Shown here piece by piece: positions 1-8,474 of a stretch of DNA of 64,000 bases. Origin of the DNA: JBFWRK01 sp050248955 (GTDB lineage Bacteria > Actinomycetota > Acidimicrobiia > Acidimicrobiales > Ilumatobacteraceae); contig JBFWRK010000002.1 in NCBI GenBank assembly GCA_050248955.1, positions 310,001 through 374,000 on the forward strand, read 5' to 3'. The notes below the pieces were generated by a model. That model searched no databases and was not told the DNA's origin. It saw nothing but the letters and a program-made list of their open reading frames with translations. The position numbers and the translations under genes are program-made. Position 1 is the stretch's first letter. Each line of letters opens with the position of its first letter.

Positions 1-420
1 AGGTATGAACGAGAGCGCGGGGAACCGCTCGGTCGCAGACTGCCATCCCGATCCGTCCGACGGCACCGTCGTGGGAGGCACCGTCGTGGGCGGCACCGTC
101 GTGGGGGGCTCGGTGGTGTCGGTCGGGGAGGTCGAGGTCGAACCGGTGTCGGGCAACACGGTCTCGGGCACCGAGTCGGTGACGGACCTGCCATCGTCGG
201 CGCCGCGATCGAGGACGACGAAGAGACCGACCCCCATCACCACGACGGCGGATCCGCCGGCAACGGCTCGGGCTGTCAGCCTCCGGCGCCGACTGGATCG
301 AACGCGGCCGATCCCCTCTGCCGGCGCAGGTCGCCGCAGCGCGGCACCGGCCCTTCTCGCGAGCTCGTCGACTCGGTCCTCGCTGCCGTTGCCCTGATCC
401 TGATCCTGATCCTTCGGCAT
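1..420 (-). CDS. Single-pass membrane protein, partial; likely sigma-factor partner
   Basis: Reading leftward from an ATG at 420, 140 codons stay open to the window edge, so the C-terminus is missing. The start lies one base after the stop of the ECF sigma gene, so the two are almost certainly co-transcribed. Visible parts are an Asp/Gln-rich N-terminus, a basic stretch, a membrane segment at about residues 52-70 (Val/Gly-rich, ending FVVLD), then a Thr/Pro linker with three TTVPP-type repeats at about 95-122, which shows in the DNA as a repeated ggcaccgtcgtggg. This inside-TM-outside layout behind a sigma gene is typical of membrane anti-sigma or sensor proteins. No zinc-finger anti-sigma motif is visible, so the role is inferred from position only. 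Confidence 0.6.
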   Translation of the reverse strand, partial: MPKDQDQDQGNGSEDRVDELARRAGAALRRPAPAEGIGRVRSSRRRRLTARAVAGGSAVVVMGVGLFVVLDRGADDGRSVTDSVPETVLPDTGSTSTSPTDTTEPPTTVPPTTVPPTTVPSDGSGWQSATERFPALSFIP

Positions 421-421
421 C

Positions 422-967
422 TCAGACCTCGAGCTCCTTGGCGAGGGCGATGCGCGCTCGGCTCAGATCGCTCCGGACGGTCCCCTCCGGCACATCGAGG
501 ATGGTCGCGACGTCGGCTGTGGTGCGGTCCCCCGCGTAGTACAGGGCGACGGCGAGGCGGGGGCGCGTGGGCAGATCACGGACGGCACGCCAGAACGCGA
601 TCGCCTCCGGCGAGGGTCCTGGCGTCGAGGGTTCGTCGCGGCGCAGACGGGCCAAGAACCGTGCCTCGGTCATCCCCCGACGCCAGCGACTGCGACAGAG
701 GTTGACCAGCACCCGATGGCACCAGCCGCCCGGACGTTCCAGCTGGCGGACGCGGTTCCAGTTCATCAGCGCCTTGACCATCGCGTCGTGGACGAGGTCC
801 TCGCCGTCATGGCCCGACAACGCAGTCGCGACCGCGACCAGCCCCGGGTACTCCCGCTGATAGAGGTCCTCGAATCGCGTCTCCCCGAGAGCGACATATG
901 TGGGTTCCGACACGATCACGCTCTTCAGAACTGGTGGAGTGAAAGACATGGTGTACATCGCCAACAC
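422..967 (-). CDS. ECF-family RNA polymerase sigma factor
   Basis: About 181 residues. Region 2 is recognisable around FEDLYQREYPGLV and GEDLVHDAMVKAL, and region 4 as the helix-turn-helix TTADVATILDVPEGTVRSD near the C-terminus. The length matches a minimal ECF sigma factor with no extra domain. It would direct RNA polymerase to a small stress or envelope regulon. The start is uncertain: GTG at 967, ATG at 958 and ATG at 949 are all in frame, with a GAGGCGGGGG stretch a little far upstream. It is followed after one base by a membrane protein, the usual place for its regulator. The family is clear; the regulon cannot be read from the sequence. Confidence 0.85.
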   Translation of the reverse strand: MLAMYTMSFTPPVLKSVIVSEPTYVALGETRFEDLYQREYPGLVAVATALSGHDGEDLVHDAMVKALMNWNRVRQLERPGGWCHRVLVNLCRSRWRRGMTEARFLARLRRDEPSTPGPSPEAIAFWRAVRDLPTRPRLAVALYYAGDRTTADVATILDVPEGTVRSDLSRARIALAKELEV

Positions 968-1064
968 ACACGCACGAGCCCCCGCCTCTGCTGCAAGAGC
1001 TCGCAGAATATCTCGGCAACGTGCGGCTCGTGCGACTACGACACGAGACCGGCGACGCCGCGGG

Positions 1065-1799
1065 TCACCCCTGGAGGCGGGCGACGTTGACGATCGCCGG
1101 GCTCACCGGCGCAGCGGCCGGTACACCCGACGCGTTCGCAGCAGCAGCAGCAGCCGCGGCGGCCGCCGTCTCCGGGTTACCCGGTCGGTTCGGGATCTTG
1201 CCGACCAGATAGCCGCCGTGGCTCAACGCCAGCAGTCCGACCATCTCTTGGCTGAACGACGGCAACGAGGTCGGCACCTTCACACCCTGGGGAAGGCTGG
1301 CGAATGCGTCGACCACGATCCACAGGTAGCTCGCCAGGAGACCGAGGCTGATGAAGAAGTTCTGGAACTTCGTCACGTCGATGTTCTTCAGGGCATCCGT
1401 GCCCTCCTCGACGGCGAACATGTCGGCGAACGGAGGGTTCTGCGTGCTCGCCGGGCGCGCTCCGATCTCGAGCGATCGGTTCGTGTTCTTCGTCGACTTG
1501 ACCGCCAACGACGCAACAGCGCTGCCCAGCGAGATGCCCATCAGCGCCAGGAGCTGACCTGGGATCTCGAAGTCCCACGCTGAGGAGGCGTCGTCGGATG
1601 CTCGCCATATCACCGTCGCGAAGATGAGCGGCAGACCGAGGAAGGTCCAGCACACCAACTGGAACTGAGACAAGCTCCAGGTGTTGCGACTGTCGATGAA
1701 GATCGCCCAGATGCTGCCCCTCAGCCGTGACCCCAACCAGGCCGAGAACCCCGCCAGGATCAGCACCAACACGATCCACACAGTCCAGAACACGCCCAT
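1065..1799 (-). CDS. Hypothetical multi-pass membrane protein with poly-Ala tail
   Basis: The ATG at 1799 is preceded by GGAGG at good spacing, so I prefer it to the longer frame upstream. The 244-residue product opens with a hydrophobic segment (MGVFWTVWIVLVLILAGF). More candidate membrane segments follow near 55-75 (VCWTFLGLPLIFATVIW), 85-105 and 160-180 (FFISLGLLASYLWIVVDAF), and a weaker one near 205. The C-terminus is a run of ten alanines followed by an Ala/Pro tail, coded by mixed gca/gcc/gcg codons. I do not recognise the family. It sits upstream of the ECF sigma gene on the same strand but about 100 bases away, so co-transcription is possible and unproven. Confidence 0.65.
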   Translation of the reverse strand: MGVFWTVWIVLVLILAGFSAWLGSRLRGSIWAIFIDSRNTWSLSQFQLVCWTFLGLPLIFATVIWRASDDASSAWDFEIPGQLLALMGISLGSAVASLAVKSTKNTNRSLEIGARPASTQNPPFADMFAVEEGTDALKNIDVTKFQNFFISLGLLASYLWIVVDAFASLPQGVKVPTSLPSFSQEMVGLLALSHGGYLVGKIPNRPGNPETAAAAAAAAAANASGVPAAAPVSPAIVNVARLQG

Positions 1800-1838
1800 C
1801 GAGGATCCTCCGAATGCGACTGTGGCCGGCGGCACGAT

Positions 1839-1992
1839 AGCAAGTCGTCCTCGCCACGTTGCGCGACGTGCAGCGGCTGGCCGTTCCCGGACGGCGTCTT
1901 CGACGTCGTGCTCCCCGATCACCTGCTCGACCACGTGCCCGATCCGGACCTGGCGGTCGCCGAGCTCGCTCGCGTCCTCCGGCGCGCTCGTC
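1839..1992 (+). pseudogene. Remnant of a class I SAM-dependent methyltransferase
   Basis: In the frame of the tgg codon at 1878 the plus strand reads PFPDGVFDVVLPDHLL and then DHVPDPDLAVAELARVLRR. This is the canonical motif II to motif III stretch of type 11 methyltransferases (usually FDVV...HVPDP..AL.EL.RVLRPGG). No start codon, glycine-rich motif I or C-terminal part is present, and the frame runs into unrelated sequence after about 1990. I read it as a short decayed fragment. It lies between two minus-strand genes and is not needed by either. A chance match is possible but unlikely over some 35 residues. Confidence 0.5.
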
Positions 1993-2020
1993 GCTCACCG
2001 CCCGATCGGCGCGTCTCCGG

Positions 2021-3481
2021 TCAATCGGCCCCTGGGCGACGCTTGACCTCGCGGTCGGGGTCGCCCCGATAGCCCGGCGGCAGCGTCGCCGCCAGCTCCT
2101 CGGGTGAGGGTTCGTGGCGCCGACGTGCCTCCTGCGGGAGCAGGCTGCGGATCGCCGTCATGATCCGCTTCGTGTCAGCGTCAGGGCTGCGGTACTTGAG
2201 TTCCACCGCAGGGCCCATCCGCACCGTGACGACCGGCGGGTTCGTGATGTTGAGGACGTTCGGGAGGCGCGACGAACGGGGCCACACGCGCTCCGTGCCC
2301 CAGAGCCCGACCGGGATCACGGGTGACTTGGTCATCGCCGCGAGACGTGCCGCGCCCCAGCGACCGACGAGCACGGGGTCGAAGAACGCCCGTCCCCTCG
2401 GGATCGTGCCCTGCGGCATGATCGCCACCACCTCGCCGGCCTCGAGCGCCTCCGCCGCATCGCGCAGCGGCTCGTCGGAGCCAGTTCCCCGGTGGACGCG
2501 GATGCCGCCCATCGCGCGCGCGACCTGGCCGACGATCGGCGCATCGAAGAGCTCCTTCTTGCCCAGGAAGCGCACCGTACGGCCGGTCTTCGCGATCGTC
2601 ATCGCCATCGCCAGCACGTCGAAGTAGGAGCGGTGGTTGCCGCACACGATGGCCGGACCGACGAGCGGCAGGTGCTCGGTGCCGGCGATGTCGAACCGGG
2701 CGTACGGCACGAGCTCGGGACGGGTGAACGTGAGCGCGATCCGCTGCAGCTCGACGCCGAGCACCGGCACCTTCTGCACACCGTGGGGCACGTCGAGGTG
2801 GAGCGTCGGCCATCGCCGCAGGGCGGCGACGAGCGTCAGCCGCGGGTCCGGGTTCACGACCACCGGATGCCCGACCGCTGAGAGCAGCGGCACGTCGTAC
2901 ACGCTGTCGGAGTAGGCGAAGCTCTCGGCCAGATCGGCGCCGTTGCGCTCCGCCCACTCGCGCACCGCAGCGAGCTTGCCGAGCGACCAGACGAAGTTGC
3001 CGGCGATCGTGCCGTCGTAGGTTCCGTCGGGGTGCACGCCGAAGCGGGTGGCGACGACGTCGTCCAGGCCGAGCAGGTCGGCGAAGGGGCGCACGAGGTC
3101 GTAGGGCGTGGTGGTGGCGAGCACGATCGGGCGTCCCGCCCGACGGTGCTCGGCGAACACCTTCGCGGCGTAGGGCTGGACGAGCGCGACGAGCCGTTCG
3201 GCTACCGACTCGGCGGCGAGCCGGACCGACGCCTGCGACTTGCCCTTGGCGAGCGTCGCCCCCTGCCGGGCGAGCGCCATCGCCGGCAGCGTCTCGCCGA
3301 CCGCGTTGAACAGGCCGTAGACGAAGCGCTCCCCGGGGATCGACCGGTTCACGAGGCCGGCGACCCGCATCGCCTCCGAGAACACGGTCCCGCTGGCACC
3401 GGCGAGCAGCGTCCGGTCGAGGTCGAAGAACGCGGCGCCCCGCGCCGACGGGGCGGAGATGGGATCGGTCACGGTCGACAC
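2021..3481 (-). CDS. HAD-IB phosphatase fused to PlsC-type acyltransferase
   Basis: The 486-residue bifunctional protein resembles mycobacterial Rv2483c-type fusions. The N-terminal half is a HAD-IB hydrolase: the nucleophile motif FFDLDRTLL has its two Asp at residues 20 and 22, and SDSVYDVPLL is the C-terminal acidic motif. The second half, from about residue 255, is a 1-acyl-glycerol-3-phosphate acyltransferase with NHRSYFD (HX4D) and a P(Q)GTIPRG substrate motif, so it should work on phospholipid precursors at the inner membrane face. The start is GTG at 3481 or GTG at 3472; neither has a strong ribosome site, because a terminator-like hairpin (3500-3526) ends only about 18 bases upstream. 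The C-terminus is a charged tail (GDPDREVKRRPG). Confidence 0.88.
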   Translation of the reverse strand: MSTVTDPISAPSARGAAFFDLDRTLLAGASGTVFSEAMRVAGLVNRSIPGERFVYGLFNAVGETLPAMALARQGATLAKGKSQASVRLAAESVAERLVALVQPYAAKVFAEHRRAGRPIVLATTTPYDLVRPFADLLGLDDVVATRFGVHPDGTYDGTIAGNFVWSLGKLAAVREWAERNGADLAESFAYSDSVYDVPLLSAVGHPVVVNPDPRLTLVAALRRWPTLHLDVPHGVQKVPVLGVELQRIALTFTRPELVPYARFDIAGTEHLPLVGPAIVCGNHRSYFDVLAMAMTIAKTGRTVRFLGKKELFDAPIVGQVARAMGGIRVHRGTGSDEPLRDAAEALEAGEVVAIMPQGTIPRGRAFFDPVLVGRWGAARLAAMTKSPVIPVGLWGTERVWPRSSRLPNVLNITNPPVVTVRMGPAVELKYRSPDADTKRIMTAIRSLLPQEARRRHEPSPEELAATLPPGYRGDPDREVKRRPGAD

Positions 3482-3484
3482 CGT

Positions 3485-3615
3485 AGAGGAAAAAGGGAAA
3501 GGCGCCGCTTGGGGGAAGCGGCGCCTCTCAACCTGGAACCCGACGGTTGGGGGAACCGTCTTCGTGGGTTCTCATCGAGCCGATCCGCTGGGGGGTGGAT
3601 CGGGCTTCGATCGAC
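3485..3615 (-). ncRNA. 6C-type small RNA (C-rich hairpin loops)
   Basis: On the minus strand three consecutive stem-loops each present a run of C in the loop. The first (3602-3581) pairs CGATCC with GGATCG around six C. The second (3560-3542) pairs GACGGTT with AACCGTC around five C. The third (3526-3500) is a perfect 11-bp stem AGGCGCCGCTT/AAGCGGCGCCT around five C, followed by TTTCCCTTTTTCC, so it looks like a Rho-independent terminator. This matches the actinobacterial 6C RNA family, defined by hairpins with C-rich loops and, as I recall, found next to a HAD-IB phosphatase gene in mycobacteria. Here too the neighbour is a HAD-IB gene. In known cases the C loops pair with G-rich sites on target mRNAs. 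The 5' end is inferred from the promoter. Confidence 0.72.
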
Positions 3616-3620
3616 ACGTG

Positions 3621-3651
3621 AAAGTATGCACGTGAACGAGTGATCTTTCAA
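3621..3651 (-). promoter_or_regulatory. Sigma-70-like promoter for the 6C-type RNA
   Basis: On the minus strand TTGAAA (3651-3646) is followed after 17 bases by CATACT (3628-3623), or after 19 bases by TACTTT (3626-3621). Transcription would start near 3615, just before the first C-loop hairpin. The same 200-base gap must also hold the promoter of the divergent LysR gene, whose start codon is at 3687. Confidence 0.5.
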
Positions 3652-3686
3652 CTCGAAGTTACCGATATGTACTATCTCTTCCTGAG

Positions 3687-4619
3687 ATGGATCTCCGCCA
3701 GCTGAACACGCTTCTCGCGATCGCCGACCACGGATCGTTCTCGGCCGCGGCGAGAGCCCTCTTCACGGTCCAGTCGAACGTCTCCGGTCACATCGCTCGA
3801 CTGGAGAAGGAGCTCGGTGCCACCCTCGTCGATCGTCAGCGGGGGGAGCTCACGGAAGAAGGCGCCATCGTCGTGGAACGGGCACGGCGGATCCAGCGCG
3901 AGCTCGACGCGATCTCCTCCGACATGGCCTCGCGTGGCACCGATGTTGCCGGGGATGCCCGCGTCGGGGTGATCGGCACGACGGGCCGCTGGCTGATGCC
4001 GCTCGTGCTCACGGCGCTCGGCAAATCGCATCCCCGTGTTCGTGCGCTGGTCGCCGAGGGCAGCACCAGCTCGCTGCTCCCCCGGCTCGTGAGCGGCCAG
4101 CTCGACGCGGCGGTGATCCACCTCCCGGTCGATGATCCGGAGCTGACGGTCGAGCCGCTGTTCGCCGAGGACCTGGTCGTGCTCGTCCACACCAGTCATC
4201 CGATGTCCGACCACGACGTGCTGCCGCTCAGAGCGGTCGCCGCCTACCCGCTGCTGCTCCCGCCCCCCGGCACCGCCCTGCGACGGATCATCGACCGGGC
4301 GTCGCAGACCGCCGGCATCACGTTGCGCGCCCAGGCAGAGATCGACGGCGTGCGGCTGATGTCCTCGCTGGCGATCGACGGGTACGGACCGACGATCGTG
4401 CCGGCGACCGCCGTTCCCCGTTGGGCGAGCGGCGAGTTCCGCCGGATCCAGGTGCCCGAGCTGCCCCGACGGGTCATCGGGTGCGCGTACCGCCGCCGGC
4501 CGGCCCTCGCGCCGCCCGTCCGAGCCGTGCTCGAGGTGATCCACTCGACGATCGCCAGCCGTGGCGACCGCCAGCCGGGCGTCCACGTGGAGAACGTGTC
4601 CCCGCTCGCCGGTCGCTGA
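3687..4619 (+). CDS. LysR-family transcriptional regulator
   Basis: 310 residues, normal LysR length. The N-terminal winged helix is textbook (MDLRQLNTLLAIADHGSFSA followed by QSNVSGHIARLEKELG), and the effector domain follows from about residue 90 (DARVGVIGTTGRWLMPLVL, then VEPLFAEDLVVLVHTSHP). The first helix begins at the ATG at 3687, which fixes the start. It diverges from the 6C RNA/HAD-acyltransferase unit and lies upstream of the acyl-CoA carboxyltransferase on the same strand, so either could be its target. No clear T-N11-A box was found in the gap. The last codons run into a 12-bp tandem repeat. Confidence 0.92.
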   Translation: MDLRQLNTLLAIADHGSFSAAARALFTVQSNVSGHIARLEKELGATLVDRQRGELTEEGAIVVERARRIQRELDAISSDMASRGTDVAGDARVGVIGTTGRWLMPLVLTALGKSHPRVRALVAEGSTSSLLPRLVSGQLDAAVIHLPVDDPELTVEPLFAEDLVVLVHTSHPMSDHDVLPLRAVAAYPLLLPPPGTALRRIIDRASQTAGITLRAQAEIDGVRLMSSLAIDGYGPTIVPATAVPRWASGEFRRIQVPELPRRVIGCAYRRRPALAPPVRAVLEVIHSTIASRGDRQPGVHVENVSPLAGR

Positions 4620-4701
4620 GCCGGTCGCCGAGCGAGTCGCCGAGCGAGTCGCCGAGCGAGTCGCCGAGCCGGTCGGCATGCGAGTCGCCGCACCGGTCGC
4701 C
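4618..4701. repeat. 12-bp tandem repeat, seven units
   Basis: Seven consecutive 12-base units follow the LysR stop codon: gagccggtcgcc, three exact gagcgagtcgcc copies, then gagccggtcggc, atgcgagtcgcc and gcaccggtcgcc. The unit is a multiple of three, so all six frames stay open through it and repeat-derived peptides appear on both strands. It ends about 48 bases before the carboxyltransferase start. Confidence 0.9.
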
Positions 4702-4749
4702 TGGCCGGGCACAGGGCCGCCGCGCGGGGCGTCCTCTAACCTCTGGCCG

Positions 4750-6096
4750 ATGCCTGCGACGATCGGACTGCGCGCTTGGACCCCGGGCGCGGCGCGGGCC
4801 GAGGTCGGCGAGATCGACGGCCGGCCGGTGGTCCTGCTCGACGTCGACGCCGAGGTCCGCAAGGGCGCCCTGTCGGCGGACGCGTCGTCGACGATCGCGG
4901 TCGCGGCCGAGACGGCGCGGAGCAAGGGCTTCCCGCTCGTCGGTGTGATCGGGTCGAGCGGGGCCGACATCGTCGAGGGGATGCCGGCCCTGCACGGCTG
5001 GGGACAGGCGGCGAAGGCGCTCTCGAGCTGCTCCGGCATCGTGCCGGTGATCCTCGTCGTCACCGGACCGGCCGTCTCGGGCCCGGCGCTGCTCCTCGGG
5101 TTGGCCGATCACGTCGTGATGACCGAGGACGCGTACGCCTTCGTCTCCGGCCCGACGATGGTGGCCGAGTTCACCGGCGTGATGATCGACAACGACGAGC
5201 TCGGCGGTGCCGTCTCGCACGCCCGCTTCACCGGCGCCGCCTCGCTTGTGGTACCCGACGCCGACGCGGCCCGCGAGGCCGTCGCCCAGCTGCTCGCCTA
5301 CCTGCCGTCGAACGTGGACCAGGAACCGCCGCGCTGGCCGTGCACGGATCCAGCGGACCGCAGCTGCCCCGAGGCCGGGGAGCTCATGCCGCCCACGTCG
5401 ACGGGCAGCTACGACGTACGGGCGGTGATGAGGGCGCTCGTCGACGACGGCGAGATCTTCGAGGTGCGCGCCCGCTGGGCGGCGAACATCGTCACCGCCT
5501 TCGCCACGATGGACGGCCGCCCGATCGGCATCCTCGGCAACCAGCCGCTCGCGCTGGCAGGCACGCTCGACATCCCCGCCTCGCAGAAGGCGGCCAGGTT
5601 CGTGGCGTTCTGTGATGCGTTCAACCTGCCGATCGTGACGCTCGTCGACACGCCGGGCTTCTACCCCGGCAAGGACCTCGAGTGGCGCGGGATGATCCGC
5701 CACGGCGCGCAGCTCGTGTTCGCGTATGGTCGGGCAACGGTGCCGCGGATCTGCGTGATCCTCCGCAAGAGCTACGGCGGCGCGTACATCGTCATGGACT
5801 CGAAGCGGATGGGCAACGACCTCTGCCTCGCCTGGCCGTGGGCGGAGCTCGCCGTGATGGGCGCGGGCCAGGCAGCCGCGATCCTGCAGCGCCGCGCGAC
5901 GCCGGCGGAGAAGGCGGCCTTCGAGGCCGACTACACGACGCGACTGCTGAACCCCTACATCGCGGCCGAACGTGGCTACGTCGACGGCGTCATCGAGCCC
6001 GCCGAGACACGCTTCGAGATCACGAGAGCACTCACGCTGCTCGCCGACAAGCGCGAGCAGATCATGCCGAGGAAGCACGGCAACACCCCACTCTGA
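4750..6096 (+). CDS. Acyl-CoA carboxylase carboxyltransferase-type protein
   Basis: 448 residues from the ATG at 4750 (MPATIGLRAW). The frame is open further upstream only through the tandem repeat, so I discount that part. It is a crotonase-fold carboxyl transferase: the second half has the AccD hallmarks DIPASQKAARFVAFCDAFN, VDTPGFYPGKDLEWRG, ILRKSYGGAYIVMDSK and AWPWAELAVMGAGQAA. The reaction would be carboxyl transfer from biotin to an acyl-CoA, in a complex with a biotinylated alpha subunit not encoded here. At 448 residues it is shorter than typical AccD proteins (about 510-530), mainly in the N-terminal half. Substrate (acetyl-, propionyl- or longer acyl-CoA) cannot be read from the sequence. 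Confidence 0.85.
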   Translation: MPATIGLRAWTPGAARAEVGEIDGRPVVLLDVDAEVRKGALSADASSTIAVAAETARSKGFPLVGVIGSSGADIVEGMPALHGWGQAAKALSSCSGIVPVILVVTGPAVSGPALLLGLADHVVMTEDAYAFVSGPTMVAEFTGVMIDNDELGGAVSHARFTGAASLVVPDADAAREAVAQLLAYLPSNVDQEPPRWPCTDPADRSCPEAGELMPPTSTGSYDVRAVMRALVDDGEIFEVRARWAANIVTAFATMDGRPIGILGNQPLALAGTLDIPASQKAARFVAFCDAFNLPIVTLVDTPGFYPGKDLEWRGMIRHGAQLVFAYGRATVPRICVILRKSYGGAYIVMDSKRMGNDLCLAWPWAELAVMGAGQAAAILQRRATPAEKAAFEADYTTRLLNPYIAAERGYVDGVIEPAETRFEITRALTLLADKREQIMPRKHGNTPL

Positions 6097-6148
6097 TCGC
6101 GTCGTGCGCGTGCCGCGACCATGCCGCTTTCGGAGACGCCTGATCTAT

Positions 6149-6165
6149 CCTCCCCGGCGGGGAGG
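6149..6165 (+). terminator. GC-rich hairpin between carboxyltransferase and gltA
   Basis: cctcccc-ggc-ggggagg is a perfect 7-bp stem with a 3-base loop, about 50 bases after the carboxyltransferase stop and 36 before the gltA start. There is no T tract, so it could be a weak terminator or a leader hairpin of gltA. Confidence 0.4.
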
Positions 6166-6200
6166 AAGCCCCACGACACTGAACCGAAGGGGACAACCAG

Positions 6201-7469
<1,269 letters not shown>

Positions 7470-7478
7470 CGGGCGCCG

Positions 7479-8459
7479 TCACGAGACGTCGATCAGGATC
7501 TTCCCGATGTTCGCGTTCGACTCCATGTGCGCGTGGGCATCGGCGATCCGGTCGAGCGGGTAGCGCGAGTCGATCACCGGGCGCAAAGAACCGTCCTCGA
7601 ACCGTGGCAGCACCTCCGCGGCGAACCGGAGGGTGAGCGCGATCTTCTCCTCGATCGGCCGCGCCCGCAGCACCGTCCCGATCAGGCTCGCCCGTTTCGG
7701 CAGCAGCGCGCCGACGTTCACGGTCGTCGCGCCCCCGCCCATGACACCGACCTGGACGATGCGACCGCCGACGCGCAGGGACTGCACGTTGCGATCGACG
7801 TAGTCCCCGCCGATCACGTCGAGCACGACGTCGACACCGGTGCCACCCGTCGCGCCGCGCACCTCGGTGACGAAGTCCTGTGACCCGTAGTCGATGACGG
7901 CGTCAGCGCCGAGCGAGCGGCACGCCGCGACCTTGCCGGCACTGCACGTGACGGCGACACGACCGCCGAGCGCCTTGACGATCTGGATCGCAGCCGTGCC
8001 GACACCGCTCGCGCCAGCGTGGACGAGCGCCCAGCGTCCGCTCGTGAGCCCGCCCTGGACCACGAGCGCGTCCCACGCCGTGAGGAACACCTCCGGGATC
8101 GCCGCCGCATCGTCGAGTCCGACCGCCTGCGGCACCGCCATCACCTGCCGCTCGTGGACGGCGATCCGTTCCGCATACGCCCCGCCGCCGGTGATCGCCA
8201 TCACCTCGTCACCCGGCTGCCACAGCCTGACCCGCTCCCCCACGGAACGCACCGTGCCGGCGAACTCGAGACCCGGGATCTCGAGTGCCTCCGGGTAGGG
8301 GTTCGGGTAGAAGCCCATCCGCTGCAGCAGGTCGGCGCGGTTCAGTGCTGTCGCCCTGATGTCGACGACGACCTCCTCCGGTCCACCGACGGGAGCGGGG
8401 GCATCCTCGATGCCGAGGACGTCGTGACCACCGTGGGATCGCAGGACGACAGCGCGCAT
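7479..8459 (-). CDS. NAD(P)H-quinone oxidoreductase, zinc-free MDR family
   Basis: 326 residues of the medium-chain dehydrogenase/reductase fold, closest in style to the PIG3/quinone oxidoreductase group. The N-terminal GroES-like part (MRAVVLRSHGGHDVL...NRADLLQRMGFYPNP) is followed by a Rossmann domain with HAGASGVGTAAIQIVKALG as the nucleotide-binding loop. The Cys cluster of zinc alcohol dehydrogenases is absent, as expected for quinone or enoyl reductases. It ends ten bases from gltA, convergent, with an inverted repeat over the gltA stop (cgcccg/cgggcg). It is followed upstream, same strand, by the phosphohistidine-domain protein 15 bases away. Confidence 0.88.
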   Translation of the reverse strand: MRAVVLRSHGGHDVLGIEDAPAPVGGPEEVVVDIRATALNRADLLQRMGFYPNPYPEALEIPGLEFAGTVRSVGERVRLWQPGDEVMAITGGGAYAERIAVHERQVMAVPQAVGLDDAAAIPEVFLTAWDALVVQGGLTSGRWALVHAGASGVGTAAIQIVKALGGRVAVTCSAGKVAACRSLGADAVIDYGSQDFVTEVRGATGGTGVDVVLDVIGGDYVDRNVQSLRVGGRIVQVGVMGGGATTVNVGALLPKRASLIGTVLRARPIEEKIALTLRFAAEVLPRFEDGSLRPVIDSRYPLDRIADAHAHMESNANIGKILIDVS

Positions 8460-8474
8460 GGCTGCAGTCTTGCT

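Noticed and set aside
4618..4701. CRISPR array
   Set aside because: Units are 12 bp with no unique spacers; no cas genes in the window. The same holds for the array at 35204-35284.
4474..6078. Minus-strand frame of 534 codons across the carboxyltransferase gene
   Set aside because: Antisense to a clearly assigned gene; no recognisable motif, and includes the 12-bp repeat.
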